Assembly: GCA_022711765.1 (NCBI GenBank) | Contig: JAKLEB010000002.1 | Coordinates: forward strand, 1,056,620-1,120,619 | Source of the DNA: Candidatus Krumholzibacteriota bacterium | GTDB lineage: Bacteria > Krumholzibacteriota > Krumholzibacteriia > LZORAL124-64-63 | DNA length: 64,000 nucleotides | Reading direction: 5' to 3' | In this document: positions 16,627 through 24,637 of the stretch, piece by piece | How the letters are laid out: every line of letters begins with the position of its first letter | Numbering within the stretch: the first letter of the stretch is position 1 | The notes under the pieces: model-generated | Database searches by the model: none | The model's input: only the letters and a program-made list of their open reading frames with translations | What the model was told of the DNA's origin: nothing | Made by a program: the position numbers and the translations under genes

Positions 16627-19055
16627 AAATACCTGAATTCGCGAGAAACGATCTTAACTATTGGATTGAGGAAGAGAAATATTCCGACGCATACGGGCAC
16701 TACGTGGTCGGAGAGTATTCTGCGTCTGCCAATTTACTAGAAGGTGTTCTCACTTCGGACGACTGCACTGAGAACTCACGACCAGCATTCGACGCTTGGT
16801 TGCTCTATACGTGGTGTCTTCGGCGATCAGGTCGTGTTGCGGAATGCCGGCTAGTATCGGATTGGCTCTCCGCATTTGAGTTAGATCGCCTAAGCGCACA
16901 CCGGTTGAGCGCTATCCATGCATCTCTGCTTATGATTGAGGGCAGCTATCAATCTGCGCTGGTGATTTCGAGTGAAGCGCTGGAATCCGTAGTCAATTGT
17001 TTTAGCCCGCTAGATTTAGAAATCCTGCTATGCAGAGGATGCGCTGCGCTATATCTCGGATACCTCGATTCTGCTATTCACGATTTCGAAGCTGGGTATT
17101 CTCTCTCGCGGCTGCAAACTCATCGAGTACTCCGATTGGAGTTTGCGAACTATCTCGGCGTTTCGTGCAATCAATGCGGTCGATATACTGAGGCTATAAA
17201 ATGGCTCGGTGAATGTCTCACACGAAACGATATTGACAATACGCAAGTTCAATTCGGCTACTGTTTACAGAATCTCGGGATTGCATACTACAAGTCTGGT
17301 AAATATACGAATGCTCATTCAACTCTATGCAAAGCGTGTAGTGTGTTTTCGGATCGATCCGATGCGAAAAATCTCTGCCGCACCCACATAGCCCTGGGCA
17401 ACGTCCACCGCCTCACCCGTGACTTCAACAGTGCGCGCAAGAACCTCATGCATGCGTACACGATGGCGTGCGACCTCAAGATCCCGCGCGAGGAGTGCCT
17501 CTCGCTCGAGTTCCTCGGTGACGTTTTCCGCGACGAGGGCAAACCCGAGGAGGCCCGGCGGTACTACCAGCGTGGGCTGGCCATCGCTCGCGAGATCGCG
17601 CCAGAGGGTGACCTTGTCATGGAACTCCTACGCCGCGAGGGCGAGTGCCTCGTGGACGAAGGTCGCACCGGCGAGGGCCTCGAGGTCCTGGCGCGAGCGT
17701 TGAGCCATACGCGCAAGCTCGGCGATCGATTCGAGGAGGGCGTCACCTTGCGGTGTCTCGCGCGGGGCCTGCTCCAGGCGGGCGATGTCGAGCACGCGCG
17801 GGAATACGCCGACGAGGCGTGTGGCAAGCTCGAGGAGATCGACGCTCGCCACGAGCACGCGATCGCCCGGCTCGCGGCGGCGGAGATCATGCTGCGGCTC
17901 AGCGAGAGCCCGTCCGTCGCGGAACCGCGCGACGCCCTTGACGGCGCCTGGGAGCACTCGCTGGTCGCGCAGGGGATCTGTCGCAGCCTTGCGATCGAGC
18001 ACTGGACCGACGCGGTCAAACGGGTCCAATCGCGGATCGCGAAGCGCCGTGCGGAGGAGTTGCGGTACGCCGGCGCGCGCGAGAAGACCAAGCCTGGCGA
18101 GACCTACAAGCCCGGAGACGTGATCATCGCCGAATCGCGGGGCATGCAGGAGGTGATGCAGGCGGTCCGCGCGTTCGCGCCGTACGACGAAGCGCTCCTC
18201 CTGACGGGGGAGACCGGCACCGGCAAGGAGGTCATCGCCCAGCGGATCCACCGCGAGAGCCTGCGCAAGGACAAGCCGTTCGTGGCGGTCAACGTCACGG
18301 CGGTGCCGCAGACGATGTTCGAGCGCGAGTTCTTCGGGAATGTCAAGGGCGCCTTCAGCGGCGCCGACCACGATCGGCAGGGACTCGCCGCCAGGGCCGA
18401 CACCGGCACGCTCTTCCTCGACGAGATCGGCGAGCTGCCGTCGGCGACCCAGGCCAAGCTGCTGCGACTCCTGCAGGACGGGTCGTACTTCTGTCTCGGC
18501 GATCCGGTCGAACGGCGTGCGGACCTGCGCGTGATCGCCGCGACGAACATCGATCTCGAGCGGGCCGTGTCGGAGGGCCGCTTCCGCGAAGACCTCTACT
18601 TCCGGCTCGCGTTCCTCGCGATCCCGATTCCGCCGCTGCGGGAGCGTCCGGAGGACATCCGTCCGCTGCTGGACCATTTCCTTAGCCTGTCCGCCGGTCG
18701 CCGCGTCACCGCCGACCAGTACTTCAACGACCAGAGCCTGCGACTGCTGGCCGGCTACGGCTGGCCCGGCAACGTTCGCGAGGTGGCGCTGGTCGCGCGG
18801 CGCGCGTTCATCTCGCAGCAAACGTTCGGCCACGTGGAGGTCGAGGTGGGAACGGGCGAGGATACCATGGTCCTCGGTGGACCGGGACTGGCGGGAGTTG
18901 CCGGCGGCCGCAGCGGGGACCCGGCGCCCCTGAGCCGCGCGCGCATCCTGCTCGCCCTCGAGGAGGCCGGCGGGAACCGCACGGCAGCGGCCGAACGGCT
19001 CGGTGTCGCGCGGGCCACTCTTTATCGGCGTCTGACCAAGCTCGGCCTGGACTGA
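16623..19055 (+). CDS. TPR-sensor sigma54-dependent activator (AAA+ / Fis HTH)
   Basis: An 810-residue cytoplasmic regulator; ATG 16623 overlaps the preceding stop. Residues about 1-480 are TPR-like helical repeats (for example LGNVHRLTRDFNSARKNLMHAY and FLGDVFRDEGKPEEARRYYQRGL). The AAA+ domain is about 500-740: Walker A Gly-Glu-Thr-Gly-Thr-Gly-Lys-Glu at 529-536, sigma54 contact loop Gly-Ala-Phe-Ser-Gly-Ala at 576-581 (Ser instead of the usual Thr), Walker B around Asp600-Glu601, and an arginine-containing RFREDLYFRL. A Fis-type HTH ends the protein (NRTAAAERLGVARATLYRRL). There is no receiver domain, so the TPR array is the likely sensor. DNA up to about 17385 (residue 254) is clearly less GC-rich than the rest of the same gene. 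Confidence 0.85.
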   Translation: MKIPEFARNDLNYWIEEEKYSDAYGHYVVGEYSASANLLEGVLTSDDCTENSRPAFDAWLLYTWCLRRSGRVAECRLVSDWLSAFELDRLSAHRLSAIHASLLMIEGSYQSALVISSEALESVVNCFSPLDLEILLCRGCAALYLGYLDSAIHDFEAGYSLSRLQTHRVLRLEFANYLGVSCNQCGRYTEAIKWLGECLTRNDIDNTQVQFGYCLQNLGIAYYKSGKYTNAHSTLCKACSVFSDRSDAKNLCRTHIALGNVHRLTRDFNSARKNLMHAYTMACDLKIPREECLSLEFLGDVFRDEGKPEEARRYYQRGLAIAREIAPEGDLVMELLRREGECLVDEGRTGEGLEVLARALSHTRKLGDRFEEGVTLRCLARGLLQAGDVEHAREYADEACGKLEEIDARHEHAIARLAAAEIMLRLSESPSVAEPRDALDGAWEHSLVAQGICRSLAIEHWTDAVKRVQSRIAKRRAEELRYAGAREKTKPGETYKPGDVIIAESRGMQEVMQAVRAFAPYDEALLLTGETGTGKEVIAQRIHRESLRKDKPFVAVNVTAVPQTMFEREFFGNVKGAFSGADHDRQGLAARADTGTLFLDEIGELPSATQAKLLRLLQDGSYFCLGDPVERRADLRVIAATNIDLERAVSEGRFREDLYFRLAFLAIPIPPLRERPEDIRPLLDHFLSLSAGRRVTADQYFNDQSLRLLAGYGWPGNVREVALVARRAFISQQTFGHVEVEVGTGEDTMVLGGPGLAGVAGGRSGDPAPLSRARILLALEEAGGNRTAAAERLGVARATLYRRLTKLGLD

Positions 19056-19092
19056 ATGCTCCCGGATCGACCGCTCCCCGTCGTTCGCCGCG

Positions 19093-20325
19093 TCACGGTT
19101 CGCTGCGAACCATCGCCTCCCCCGCAATCCACCCCCCAGTCCACGCCGCCTGCAGGTTGAATCCCCCGGTGACCCCGTCGATGTCGAGCACCTCGCCGGC
19201 GAAGAACAGCCCCGGCACGAGTCGGCTCTCCATCCGCCGCAGGTCGACCTCCTGGAGCGGCACCCCGCCGCAGGTCACGAACTCGTCCTTGTTGAGCGAC
19301 TTGCCGGTCACCCGGTACGCACCTTCGCGAAGCTCACGGGCCAGCGTCCGCGACTCCTCGCGGCGCAGCTCCGCCCAGGGACGGTCGCCGGGGATGCCGG
19401 CCGCCGCGACCACGCGCTCCCAGAGGCGCTTGGGCAGGCCGCCCAGCGGCGTGGTCGCAACGTGGCGCTTCGGGTGCTCGACGCGGGCGCCGGCGAACAG
19501 GGAGGTCGTGCCGTCGGGCGGAAGGTGCGGCAGCCAGTCCACGACCAGTTCGAACGTGTAGTCGAGCTCGGCGAGGCGGCGAGCGCCCCACGCGGAGAGC
19601 TTGAGGACGCCCGGACCGCTCACGCCCCAGTGGGTGACGAGGAGGGGGCCGCGCTGGGCGAGGTCCTTCTCGCCGGCGACGCGCACGGCGGTGTCCGGGA
19701 CGCTGAGGCCGGCGAGATCGGCGAGGCGCGGATCATCGATGTGGAACGTGAAGAGCGACGGCACCGGCTCGACGATCGAATGGCCGAAGCCGGCGGCGAG
19801 CTCGCGGCCGCCGCCGCCGCGCATGCCGCCCGTGGCGATGAGCAGGCAGCGGCCGCCGAACACCTCGCCGTCCTCGGTCGTGACCACGAAGCCGTCGCCC
19901 TCGCGGCGGGCGCTGCGCACCGCGCGGCGCGTGAGGATCTCGACGCCGGCCTGGCGCGCGGCGTCGAGGAGGGTCCGGGTCACGGTCGCCGAGTCGTCGG
20001 TGACCGGGAACATGCGGCCGTCGTCCTCGGTCTTGAGCTGGACGCCGCGCGCGGCGAACCAGTCGATGGTCTCCTGCGCGGCGAAGCGGCTGAACGGCCC
20101 GCGCAGCTCGCGGCCGCCGCGCGGGTAGAAGCGCACCAGCTCGCGCGGGTCGCGGCAGTCGTGGGTGACGTTGCAGCGGCCGCCGCCCGAGATCGCGACC
20201 TTCTGCAGGAGATCGCGACCTTTCTCGAGCACGACGACCGGCCTGTCCGGGGCGAGCTCCGCGGCGCGGATCGCCGCGAAGATCCCGGCCGCGCCCCCGC
20301 CGACGGTGATCGCGCGCGCGGTCAC
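19093..20325 (-). CDS. HI0933/BaiN-family FAD-dependent oxidoreductase
   Basis: A 410-residue flavoprotein with GTG start at 20325 behind GGAG. The N-terminal Rossmann motif Gly-Gly-Gly-Ala-Ala-Gly and Glu in VVLEKG bind FAD. The family signature Ser-Gly-Gly-Gly-Arg-Cys-Asn-Val-Thr follows, and the C-terminal FAD motif (FFAGEVLDIDGVTGGFNLQAAWTGG) closes it. Length fits the family. Members include bile-acid and aminoacetone-type enzymes, so the substrate here is unknown. It starts one base after the znuB stop, so it probably shares the zinc-uptake operon, perhaps only as a passenger. Confidence 0.85.
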   Translation of the reverse strand: MTARAITVGGGAAGIFAAIRAAELAPDRPVVVLEKGRDLLQKVAISGGGRCNVTHDCRDPRELVRFYPRGGRELRGPFSRFAAQETIDWFAARGVQLKTEDDGRMFPVTDDSATVTRTLLDAARQAGVEILTRRAVRSARREGDGFVVTTEDGEVFGGRCLLIATGGMRGGGGRELAAGFGHSIVEPVPSLFTFHIDDPRLADLAGLSVPDTAVRVAGEKDLAQRGPLLVTHWGVSGPGVLKLSAWGARRLAELDYTFELVVDWLPHLPPDGTTSLFAGARVEHPKRHVATTPLGGLPKRLWERVVAAAGIPGDRPWAELRREESRTLARELREGAYRVTGKSLNKDEFVTCGGVPLQEVDLRRMESRLVPGLFFAGEVLDIDGVTGGFNLQAAWTGGWIAGEAMVRSEP

Positions 20326-20326
20326 G

Positions 20327-21187
20327 TCAGTCGCTCCCGGGCAGGCGCCGGCGCAGGGGCTTCAGGCGCAGCCCGATCGCGGCCAGGTAGAACGCGGCCG
20401 CGACCAGGATCGTGACCGCGCCGGCCGGCAGGTCCCAGCGATAGCTGAGGACGAGGCCCGTCGTGGTCGTCACGGCGCAGAGCCCGGCGGCCGCGGCCAT
20501 CATCACGCCCAGGCGAGCTGTGAACCGGCCCACGGCGGCGGCGGGGAGCGACAGCAGCGCGATCACCATCACGATGCCGACGACGTAGATCAGGCTCACC
20601 ACGGTCAACGCGACGAGGACCAGGAGCAAGGTGGACCAGGCGTCCGCGTTCAGGCCCCGCAAGCGGGTGAATTCCGGGTCGAAACACACCGCGACTAGCT
20701 GGTGGTAAAATAACCACACGACAAGGAGGACGATCCCGTCGAGCAGGATCAGGAGCCGCAACGCCTGCGGGTCCACGAGCATGATGTTGCCGAAGAGGTA
20801 GCTGGTGAGGTCGACCTTGTAGCCCGGCGTGCGGAACAGGAAGATCACGCCGAGGGCCATGCCGACCGCCCACAGCGCGCTGATCGCGGTGTCGGACCGC
20901 TCGTGGCCGCGGGACTCCACGCGGCCGAGGATCAACGCGCCCAGCAGGGCGAAGACCAGGGCGCCCAGCAGCGGATGGACCCAGCCGACGCCCCGCGCGC
21001 CCTGCAGCCACAGCGCGAGGCCCATGCCGCCGAGCACGGCGTGGGCGAGGCCGCCCGCGGCGGCGCTGATGCGCCGCGTGACGACGAAGCTGCCGACCAC
21101 GCCGCAGGCGACGCTCGCGACGAGGCCCGCCACGAGCGCGTGGCGCAGGAACGCGAATTCGCCGAGCGCCTGCCAGAAGTCACGCAT
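20327..21187 (-). CDS. znuB: Zinc/manganese ABC transporter permease (ZnuB-like)
   Basis: A 286-residue ABC-3 family membrane protein with about eight hydrophobic segments (for example VAGLVASVACGVVGSFVVTR). The early family motif Gly-Gly-Leu-Ala-His-Ala-Val-Leu-Gly-Gly is present. ATG 21187 overlaps the end of the ATPase gene by eight bases. With ZnuA and ZnuC it makes the high-affinity importer. Zinc is favoured over manganese by the linked Fur-family gene and the His-rich loop of the binding protein, but this cannot be settled from sequence. Confidence 0.88.
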   Translation of the reverse strand: MRDFWQALGEFAFLRHALVAGLVASVACGVVGSFVVTRRISAAAGGLAHAVLGGMGLALWLQGARGVGWVHPLLGALVFALLGALILGRVESRGHERSDTAISALWAVGMALGVIFLFRTPGYKVDLTSYLFGNIMLVDPQALRLLILLDGIVLLVVWLFYHQLVAVCFDPEFTRLRGLNADAWSTLLLVLVALTVVSLIYVVGIVMVIALLSLPAAAVGRFTARLGVMMAAAAGLCAVTTTTGLVLSYRWDLPAGAVTILVAAAFYLAAIGLRLKPLRRRLPGSD

Positions 21188-21947
21188 CGCGCGGCGTCCG
21201 GTGTTCGGGGCACTCGTCGTGTTCGTGGCGCACGAGGACCATGTTGTGCACGTCCGGGAAGAAGTCCGCCAGCTCGGGCGCGATCTCCGCGGTGCTGGGC
21301 AGATGCAGGTGTCCGTCGTGCACGCACACCACCTGCGCGACGTGGCGCGACACGAGGCTCACCTGGTGGCTCACCACGAGCACGGTCAGGCGGCGGGAGA
21401 GCCGGGAGAGCAGGTCGTAGAGATCGGTCTGGCTCGTGGGGTCGAGGCCGGCCGCCGGCTCGTCGAGCACCAGCAGCTCGGGTTCCGTGGCGAGCGCGCG
21501 GGCGATGAGGACGCGCTGCCGCTGGCCGCCGGAGAGCCGGGACAGGGGGCGATCGGCGAGGTCGGCGCAGTCCGTCTCGGCGAGCGCGGCGAGCGCGGCG
21601 GCGCGGTCGAGTCGGGAGAGCGGTCCCCAGTTCCGGCCGCGCCCGAGCCGGCCGTGGCCGACCGCGTCGCGCACGGTGATCGGGAACTCGGGATCCTGGA
21701 AGGACGCCTGCGGCAGATAGCCGACTCGCCGGCGCGAGCGCGCCGGCCGCTCGCCCAGCAACTCGACCTCGCCGCGGTCGGGTTCGAGAAGCCCGAGGGC
21801 GAGCTTCAGGATCGTCGACTTGCCGCCGCCGTTGGGTCCGATGATCGCCGTGAAGACGCCCGCCGGGACGACGAGGTTCACGCCGCGCAGGACCGGCCGG
21901 CGCCCGAAGGCGAAATCGACGTCGCGCAGGACGAGGGCCGGGGTCAT
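21180..21947 (-). CDS. znuC: Zinc ABC transporter ATPase (ZnuC-like)
   Basis: A 255-residue ATPase; ATG 21947 overlaps the znuA stop (ATGA). Walker A Gly-Pro-Asn-Gly-Gly-Gly-Lys-Ser-Thr, Q-loop Tyr-Leu-Pro-Gln-Ala, ABC signature Leu-Ser-Gly-Gly-Gln-Arg-Gln-Arg, Walker B LLVLDEPAAGLD and switch His in VVSHQ are all intact. It energises import through ZnuB. Confidence 0.9.
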   Translation of the reverse strand: MTPALVLRDVDFAFGRRPVLRGVNLVVPAGVFTAIIGPNGGGKSTILKLALGLLEPDRGEVELLGERPARSRRRVGYLPQASFQDPEFPITVRDAVGHGRLGRGRNWGPLSRLDRAAALAALAETDCADLADRPLSRLSGGQRQRVLIARALATEPELLVLDEPAAGLDPTSQTDLYDLLSRLSRRLTVLVVSHQVSLVSRHVAQVVCVHDGHLHLPSTAEIAPELADFFPDVHNMVLVRHEHDECPEHRTPRDA

Positions 21948-22807
21948 CGCCGCGGCTCCAGGGCGGCGCGGATCGCCTGGCCGACCCGAAGCAGGTTCGC
22001 GAGGTGGTCGGGGGCGAGCGGGTCGAGGACCTCGACCGCGAGGCCGGTCTCGCGGGCGATCGAACGCACGAGGCGGTCGGATTGCTGCGGCTGCACGAAG
22101 ATCGTGGTCGCCCCCTGGTCGCGGGCGGCCCGCAGGACGCCGCCGAGGTGACGAGGGCTCGGCGAGAGGCCGCCGCTCTCGACCGCGACCTGCCTGAGCC
22201 CGTAGTCGCGCGCGAGGTACCCGAACGCCGGGTGGAAGACGAAGAACGTGCGGCCACGGACCGGCTCGAGCAGGGCCGCCAGCTCGCGATCGATCGCCGC
22301 GAGGTCCTCGAGCAGTTCGGCCTCGGCGGCCCCGATCGAGTCGGCGCGGTCGGGCAGGAGGCGCACGAGAGCCGCGGTCATCGCGCGCACCTGCTGGGCG
22401 GTGTTGCGCGCGCTGACCCAGACGTGCGGGTCGACGTCCCCGTGGTCGTGTCCGGCGTGCTCGTCGGCCGCGAGGCCGGCGAGCCCCTCGGCGGTCGGGA
22501 CGGTGAGGAGGTCGGGTCGCAGGGTCTCCAGCCGCGGCGCGAGCAGCGGTTCGATCGGCGCGCCGGTCGTGAACCACACGACCGCCTCGCTGAACCGCGC
22601 GAGCTCGCGCGGCGCCGGGTCGAAGGTCTCGGGGGTCTGGCCCGGCCCGACCAGCACGTGGACGCGCACGGCGTCGCCGCCGAGGCGCTCGACCAGCGAG
22701 GCGTGCGGCAGGATCGTCACCAGCACGTCGAGCTGGTTCGCCGTCGCGGGCGCGCCGGCGACGAGGACGAGCCAGAGGACGCCCACCGCGGCGCATCGCG
22801 TGCTCAT
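21944..22807 (-). CDS. znuA: Zinc-binding periplasmic protein (ZnuA-like)
   Basis: A 287-residue cluster A-I solute-binding protein. ATG 22807 overlaps the zur stop (ATGA). Signal peptide 1-23. Metal ligands expected in the family are visible: His near Ile-Leu-Pro-His-Ala, His in Asp-Pro-His-Val-Trp, His in Phe-His-Pro-Ala-Phe and the C-terminal Asp region. A short His/Asp loop (HAGHDHGD) precedes Asp-Pro-His, as is usual in zinc rather than manganese carriers. It delivers metal to ZnuBC. Confidence 0.88.
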   Translation of the reverse strand: MSTRCAAVGVLWLVLVAGAPATANQLDVLVTILPHASLVERLGGDAVRVHVLVGPGQTPETFDPAPRELARFSEAVVWFTTGAPIEPLLAPRLETLRPDLLTVPTAEGLAGLAADEHAGHDHGDVDPHVWVSARNTAQQVRAMTAALVRLLPDRADSIGAAEAELLEDLAAIDRELAALLEPVRGRTFFVFHPAFGYLARDYGLRQVAVESGGLSPSPRHLGGVLRAARDQGATTIFVQPQQSDRLVRSIARETGLAVEVLDPLAPDHLANLLRVGQAIRAALEPRR

Positions 22808-23244
22808 CGGTCCTCCTGGCGGCAGCGGTCGCAGAGGCCGGCGAGCTGGACCTCGTACTGGTCGGCGCGCAGCGCGGCCGGGGCGGTGGGGCCGGGGCTG
22901 AGGTCGATGCGGACGTCCGTCAGGCAGAACACGCCGCCGCAGTCCCGGCAGACGAAGTGAGGGTGCGCGTGGGCGGCCGCGCGACCGGTCGCGGCGAAGC
23001 GCCAGACGCGGTCGCCGAGATCGGTCCGGCGGGCGAGTCCGCGGCTGGCCAGGTCGACGAGGTTGCGGTAGAGCGTGACGCGGTCCCAACCGTTGCTGTC
23101 CAGGGCCGCGACGACCTCGGGGTGGCTCAGCGGCAGCCGCGCGCGGCGCAGGAGGCGCAGCACGGCGACCCGCGGCGCGGTGGCGCGGAGTCCGGCCTGA
23201 CGCAGCTCGGCGCGCAGGGTCTGGTCGGTCGTAGCGGAATTCAC
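22804..23244 (-). CDS. zur: Fur-family zinc uptake regulator (Zur-like)
   Basis: A 146-residue protein if started at GTG 23244, which has AGGAG upstream; the ATG at 23283 adds 13 unlikely residues and has no ribosome site. Winged helix at about 8-75 (RATAPRVAVLRLLRRARLPLSHPEVVAAL ... DRVTLYRNLVDLASRGL). The regulatory half has two CxxC pairs (Cys-Arg-Asp-Cys and Cys-Asp-Arg-Cys) for structural zinc, plus His-Ala-His-Pro-His-Phe. It is first in the operon with znuA, znuC and znuB, hence assignment as Zur. It would repress the operon when zinc is plentiful. Confidence 0.85.
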   Translation of the reverse strand: MNSATTDQTLRAELRQAGLRATAPRVAVLRLLRRARLPLSHPEVVAALDSNGWDRVTLYRNLVDLASRGLARRTDLGDRVWRFAATGRAAAHAHPHFVCRDCGGVFCLTDVRIDLSPGPTAPAALRADQYEVQLAGLCDRCRQEDR

Positions 23245-23288
23245 GGTCTCTCCTGCTCGGGGTCGGGGGCCGTCCGTCGACATTTAAC

Positions 23289-23301
23289 GCAATCCTATTG
23301 C
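23289..23301. promoter_or_regulatory. Candidate Zur operator
   Basis: A perfect interrupted palindrome GCAAT-CCT-ATTGC lies 45 bases before the zur GTG start, in an AT-richer patch that also precedes the divergent phosphoesterase gene. Position and symmetry suit an autoregulatory Fur-family box; the metal specificity is inferred from the operon. Confidence 0.45.
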
Positions 23302-23353
23302 AAATGCAAGCGCGACCTTGGCGGATGTCGGCCGGGCTCGTACCTTCGCCCGC

Positions 23354-24547
23354 ATGGTTCGCTGGCGCGAATTCCTGCTGCTCCTTTCGGCCTTCCTCGT
23401 TCTCGGCGGGGGACTCAACCTGTTCGTCCGGTTCGCGCTGTGCGACTGGTGGCGGCGCCGGCTCGTGCGCCGGGCCGGCGCCGTGGTCCTCGGGCTCGAC
23501 GCCCTCGTGCCGTCCATCTGGTTCGCGCTCAGGCGCGCGGGCTGGACCGATCCCGCCGACGGCATGGTGACCGTGCAGCTCGCGCTGTTCTTCGGCCAGT
23601 GCGGGCTCGGCGGCGCGCTCGCGGTGGTCGCGCTGCTGCGCGCCGCAGGCCGGAGGCGGTTGCCGCCGCACGTCGAGGCGCGCCTCGATCGACGGAGATT
23701 CCTGATCCAGGGCGCGGCCGTGGCGCTTCCGGTCGCGGCCGGCGCCGCGGGTCTCGGCGGCGTCGTGGAGTCGGCGAGCCCGGCCCGGCTGCGCCGGCGT
23801 TCGCTGGAGCTGGCGGGCCTGCCGCCGGGACTCGCTGGCCTGCGGATCCTCCACTTCTCGGATGTCCATCTGTGGAACCTCGTCCGCCTGCCCGACCTCG
23901 AGGCGGCGCTGCGGCAAGCGCCGCGCGGCGAGTACGATTGCGTGTGCGTGACCGGCGACCTGGCGGACGATCTCGATCAGCTGCCGCCGGCGCTCGAGCT
24001 GATCGCGGCGCTCGACGCCCCGCTCGGCCACTTCGCCTGCCTCGGCAACCACGAGCACGCGCGCGGATTGTCCGCCGCGCTCGACGCGTTCGCCGCGAGC
24101 CGGGTGCGGCTGTTGCGAGGCAGCGGCGCGGTCTTGCAGCGCGGCGGCCACTCCTTCGTCGTCGCGGGCATCGACGACCCGCGCTCGGTGCCGCGCGCAG
24201 GTCAGGGGTCGTTCTACCCGGATCAGCTGCGCCGGGCGCTGGGTCCGACCGCGCCGGACGCGTTCAGCGTCCTGCTGAGCCACCGGCCGAGCGTGATGCC
24301 GTACGCGGCCGCGGCCGGGGTCGACCTGGTCCTCGCCGGGCACACGCACGGCGGCCAGCTCGCCGTCGCCGGCCGCTCCGTGCTGCAGCTCAACGGCGCG
24401 GCGCGCTGGCCCTGGGGCGTGTACCGCGAACGCTCGACGGTGATGCACGTGACCTGCGGGCTCGGGCAGTGGTTCCCGTTCCGGCTCGGCTGCCCGCCGG
24501 AACTGGTCCTGCTCGAACTGTGGCCGGCGGGAGCGCCCCAGGCCTAG
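23354..24547 (+). CDS. Membrane-anchored metallophosphoesterase (YkuE/YaeI-like)
   Basis: A 397-residue protein; start ATG 23354 opens with a hydrophobic helix. Three or four transmembrane segments occupy about 1-140, including an arginine pair followed by a hydrophobic stretch (DRRRFLIQGAAVALPVAAG) that resembles a twin-arginine signal. The calcineurin-like domain is about 170-390: Asp-Val-His in FSDVHLW, Gly-Asp in VTGDLADD, Gly-Asn-His-Glu in LGNHEH, and Gly-His-Thr-His in LAGHTHGGQ. These bind two metal ions. Relatives hydrolyse UDP-diacylglucosamine or other phosphoesters at the membrane; the substrate here is unknown. It is divergent from zur, so the shared operator might affect it. Confidence 0.82.
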   Translation: MVRWREFLLLLSAFLVLGGGLNLFVRFALCDWWRRRLVRRAGAVVLGLDALVPSIWFALRRAGWTDPADGMVTVQLALFFGQCGLGGALAVVALLRAAGRRRLPPHVEARLDRRRFLIQGAAVALPVAAGAAGLGGVVESASPARLRRRSLELAGLPPGLAGLRILHFSDVHLWNLVRLPDLEAALRQAPRGEYDCVCVTGDLADDLDQLPPALELIAALDAPLGHFACLGNHEHARGLSAALDAFAASRVRLLRGSGAVLQRGGHSFVVAGIDDPRSVPRAGQGSFYPDQLRRALGPTAPDAFSVLLSHRPSVMPYAAAAGVDLVLAGHTHGGQLAVAGRSVLQLNGAARWPWGVYRERSTVMHVTCGLGQWFPFRLGCPPELVLLELWPAGAPQA

Positions 24548-24637
24548 CGGCGGCCGCGCCGATTTCCCGCTTGAACTGCTGGCGTCAATACCATCATCTT
24601 GGCGGGGGGAGCGCCGGCCGTCGCCAGAGGTAGGGGC

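Noticed and set aside
23245..23283. ATG 23283 as the zur start
   Set aside because: No ribosome site, and it would sit almost on the operator palindrome; GTG 23244 has AGGAG.
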